Source: Chaenocephalus aceratus (lineage: Eukaryota > Chordata > Actinopteri > Perciformes > Channichthyidae). From it: a DNA stretch of 64,000 nt. The stretch covers positions 63,501 to 127,500 of the forward strand of contig JAMFTG010000209.1 of assembly GCA_023974075.1 (NCBI GenBank), in the 5' to 3' direction. Under the pieces are notes generated by a model. That model was given only the letters and a program-made list of their open reading frames with translations, was not told the DNA's origin and did no database searches. Below are positions 37,302-64,000 of this stretch, piece by piece. Every line of letters starts with the position of its first letter. Position 1 is the first letter of the stretch. A program made the translations under genes and the position numbers.

Positions 37302-37874
37302 GTTAAAAATAGATTTTCACTGGGGGAGAGATTACCACGAGAGGAGGGTTCATCTACTCTCATGTACAGGTGGGCTCGGAGATAAGGGTGTCCTGATTGG
37401 TCTTTGTTAGAAAAGGCGTCGTCTGGATTTTTTGGTTGAACCGTTTACAGCCTGTGAAGTCAGTGTCCTCCTGCTGCCCGTGTGTGTGTGTGTGTGTGTG
37501 TGTGAAGCACCTCTGTAAACAAGGAGAGACATACACAACAGAACACCCCACCCTCCCGTTGTAAACATCTGAAGATACATATCTGGGATTTGAAAAAAAA
37601 GAAAAATCCAGTTTTAAATTCTTGGCGTTGTCTTTCTTCTGTGTCTCATCACAGCCGACTCCTTCCTGCCGGCACACATATGAAAAGTTGCGTTCTAAAA
37701 TGTTACACATCCAATAAAACATGATCCGTGTTTAAAGTAAAAGGATTGTTTGACACTTTGTTATTCAGACTCCGTATTGCACCGTAACGTGAATGGTGGC
37801 CCGCTGTACCATTTGCATGATAACACTTTTCATATATTATATTATGGTATATATCTGGGCACCACGGGGGGGTC

Positions 37875-63772
<25,898 letters not shown>

Positions 63773-64000
63773 CTGAAATAAAGAGACAAACAGGTATATA
63801 GTTTCCACTCCCGAAGAGGACTGCATGAGACGTTCAAAAGCTCCGTGTGGATAACTGTGATGTGCAGTGAGAGAAGACACCGGGGGAAGTGTGGGGGATT
63901 ACCGTGGAATTTTGGACTGTTTGGCCCTTGATTGAAAAGAGAAGAGTAAAACAAAAATAAAATTAACACTTAGGTAAGTAATCCACACGCTCAGTGCCAG

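Overview
The window is vertebrate nuclear DNA, almost certainly from a teleost fish, probably a percomorph. Protein-coding genes are split by GT-AG introns. Long (CA)n/(TG)n microsatellites are everywhere, and several repeat types look like familiar fish non-autonomous DNA transposons. No prokaryotic, plasmid or phage organisation is visible.

Genes, left to right. (1) The 3' five coding exons of an ATP-sensitive inward-rectifier K+ channel of the Kir6.1 type (kcnj8, + strand, 1873-6575). (2) echdc3, a mitochondrial crotonase-fold protein (+, 7938-13297), complete in exon layout but with three one-base frame breaks. (3) A short NUFIP2-family gene (-, 17150-19129, 5' end unresolved). (4) A 51-residue micropeptide ORF resembling another-regulin/C4orf3, a SERCA regulator (-, 31345-31500). 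(5) The last 17 coding exons of a neuron navigator, best matched to NAV3 (-, 37875 to beyond 63772), encoding coiled coils and a complete AAA+ module. A tRNA-Thr(CGT)-like gene (61243-61315) and a tRNA-derived SINE lie in nav3 introns. The genes belong to unrelated pathways, and I see no operon-like or functional cluster.

Much of the rest is repeat. Four kinds of minisatellite appear to have grown inside transposon-like elements. A 57-bp unit lies at 1-1838, 10966-13036, 44503-44925 and 50823-52668. A 37-bp unit lies inside a TTAA-ended element at 2373, 33045, 39149 and 56862. A second 37-bp unit lies at 53121 and 62458. A 33-bp/~220-bp/2.76-kb hierarchical array occupies 21754-29300. A G-rich 12/13-bp array fills a nav3 intron at 45725-47370. 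Other repeats are complete hAT-like elements with 8-bp target duplications, a solo LTR nested in a MITE, and a 650-bp fold-back.

The main points for a second look are: the repeated association of minisatellites with transposon ends and exon edges; microsatellites that form or touch splice sites; the broken echdc3 frame; the ALN-like micropeptide; and a helically phased run of ACGT elements just upstream of echdc3. Family assignments rest on remembered protein families. Splice sites were read by eye, with phase checked across every nav3, kcnj8 and nufip2-like junction.
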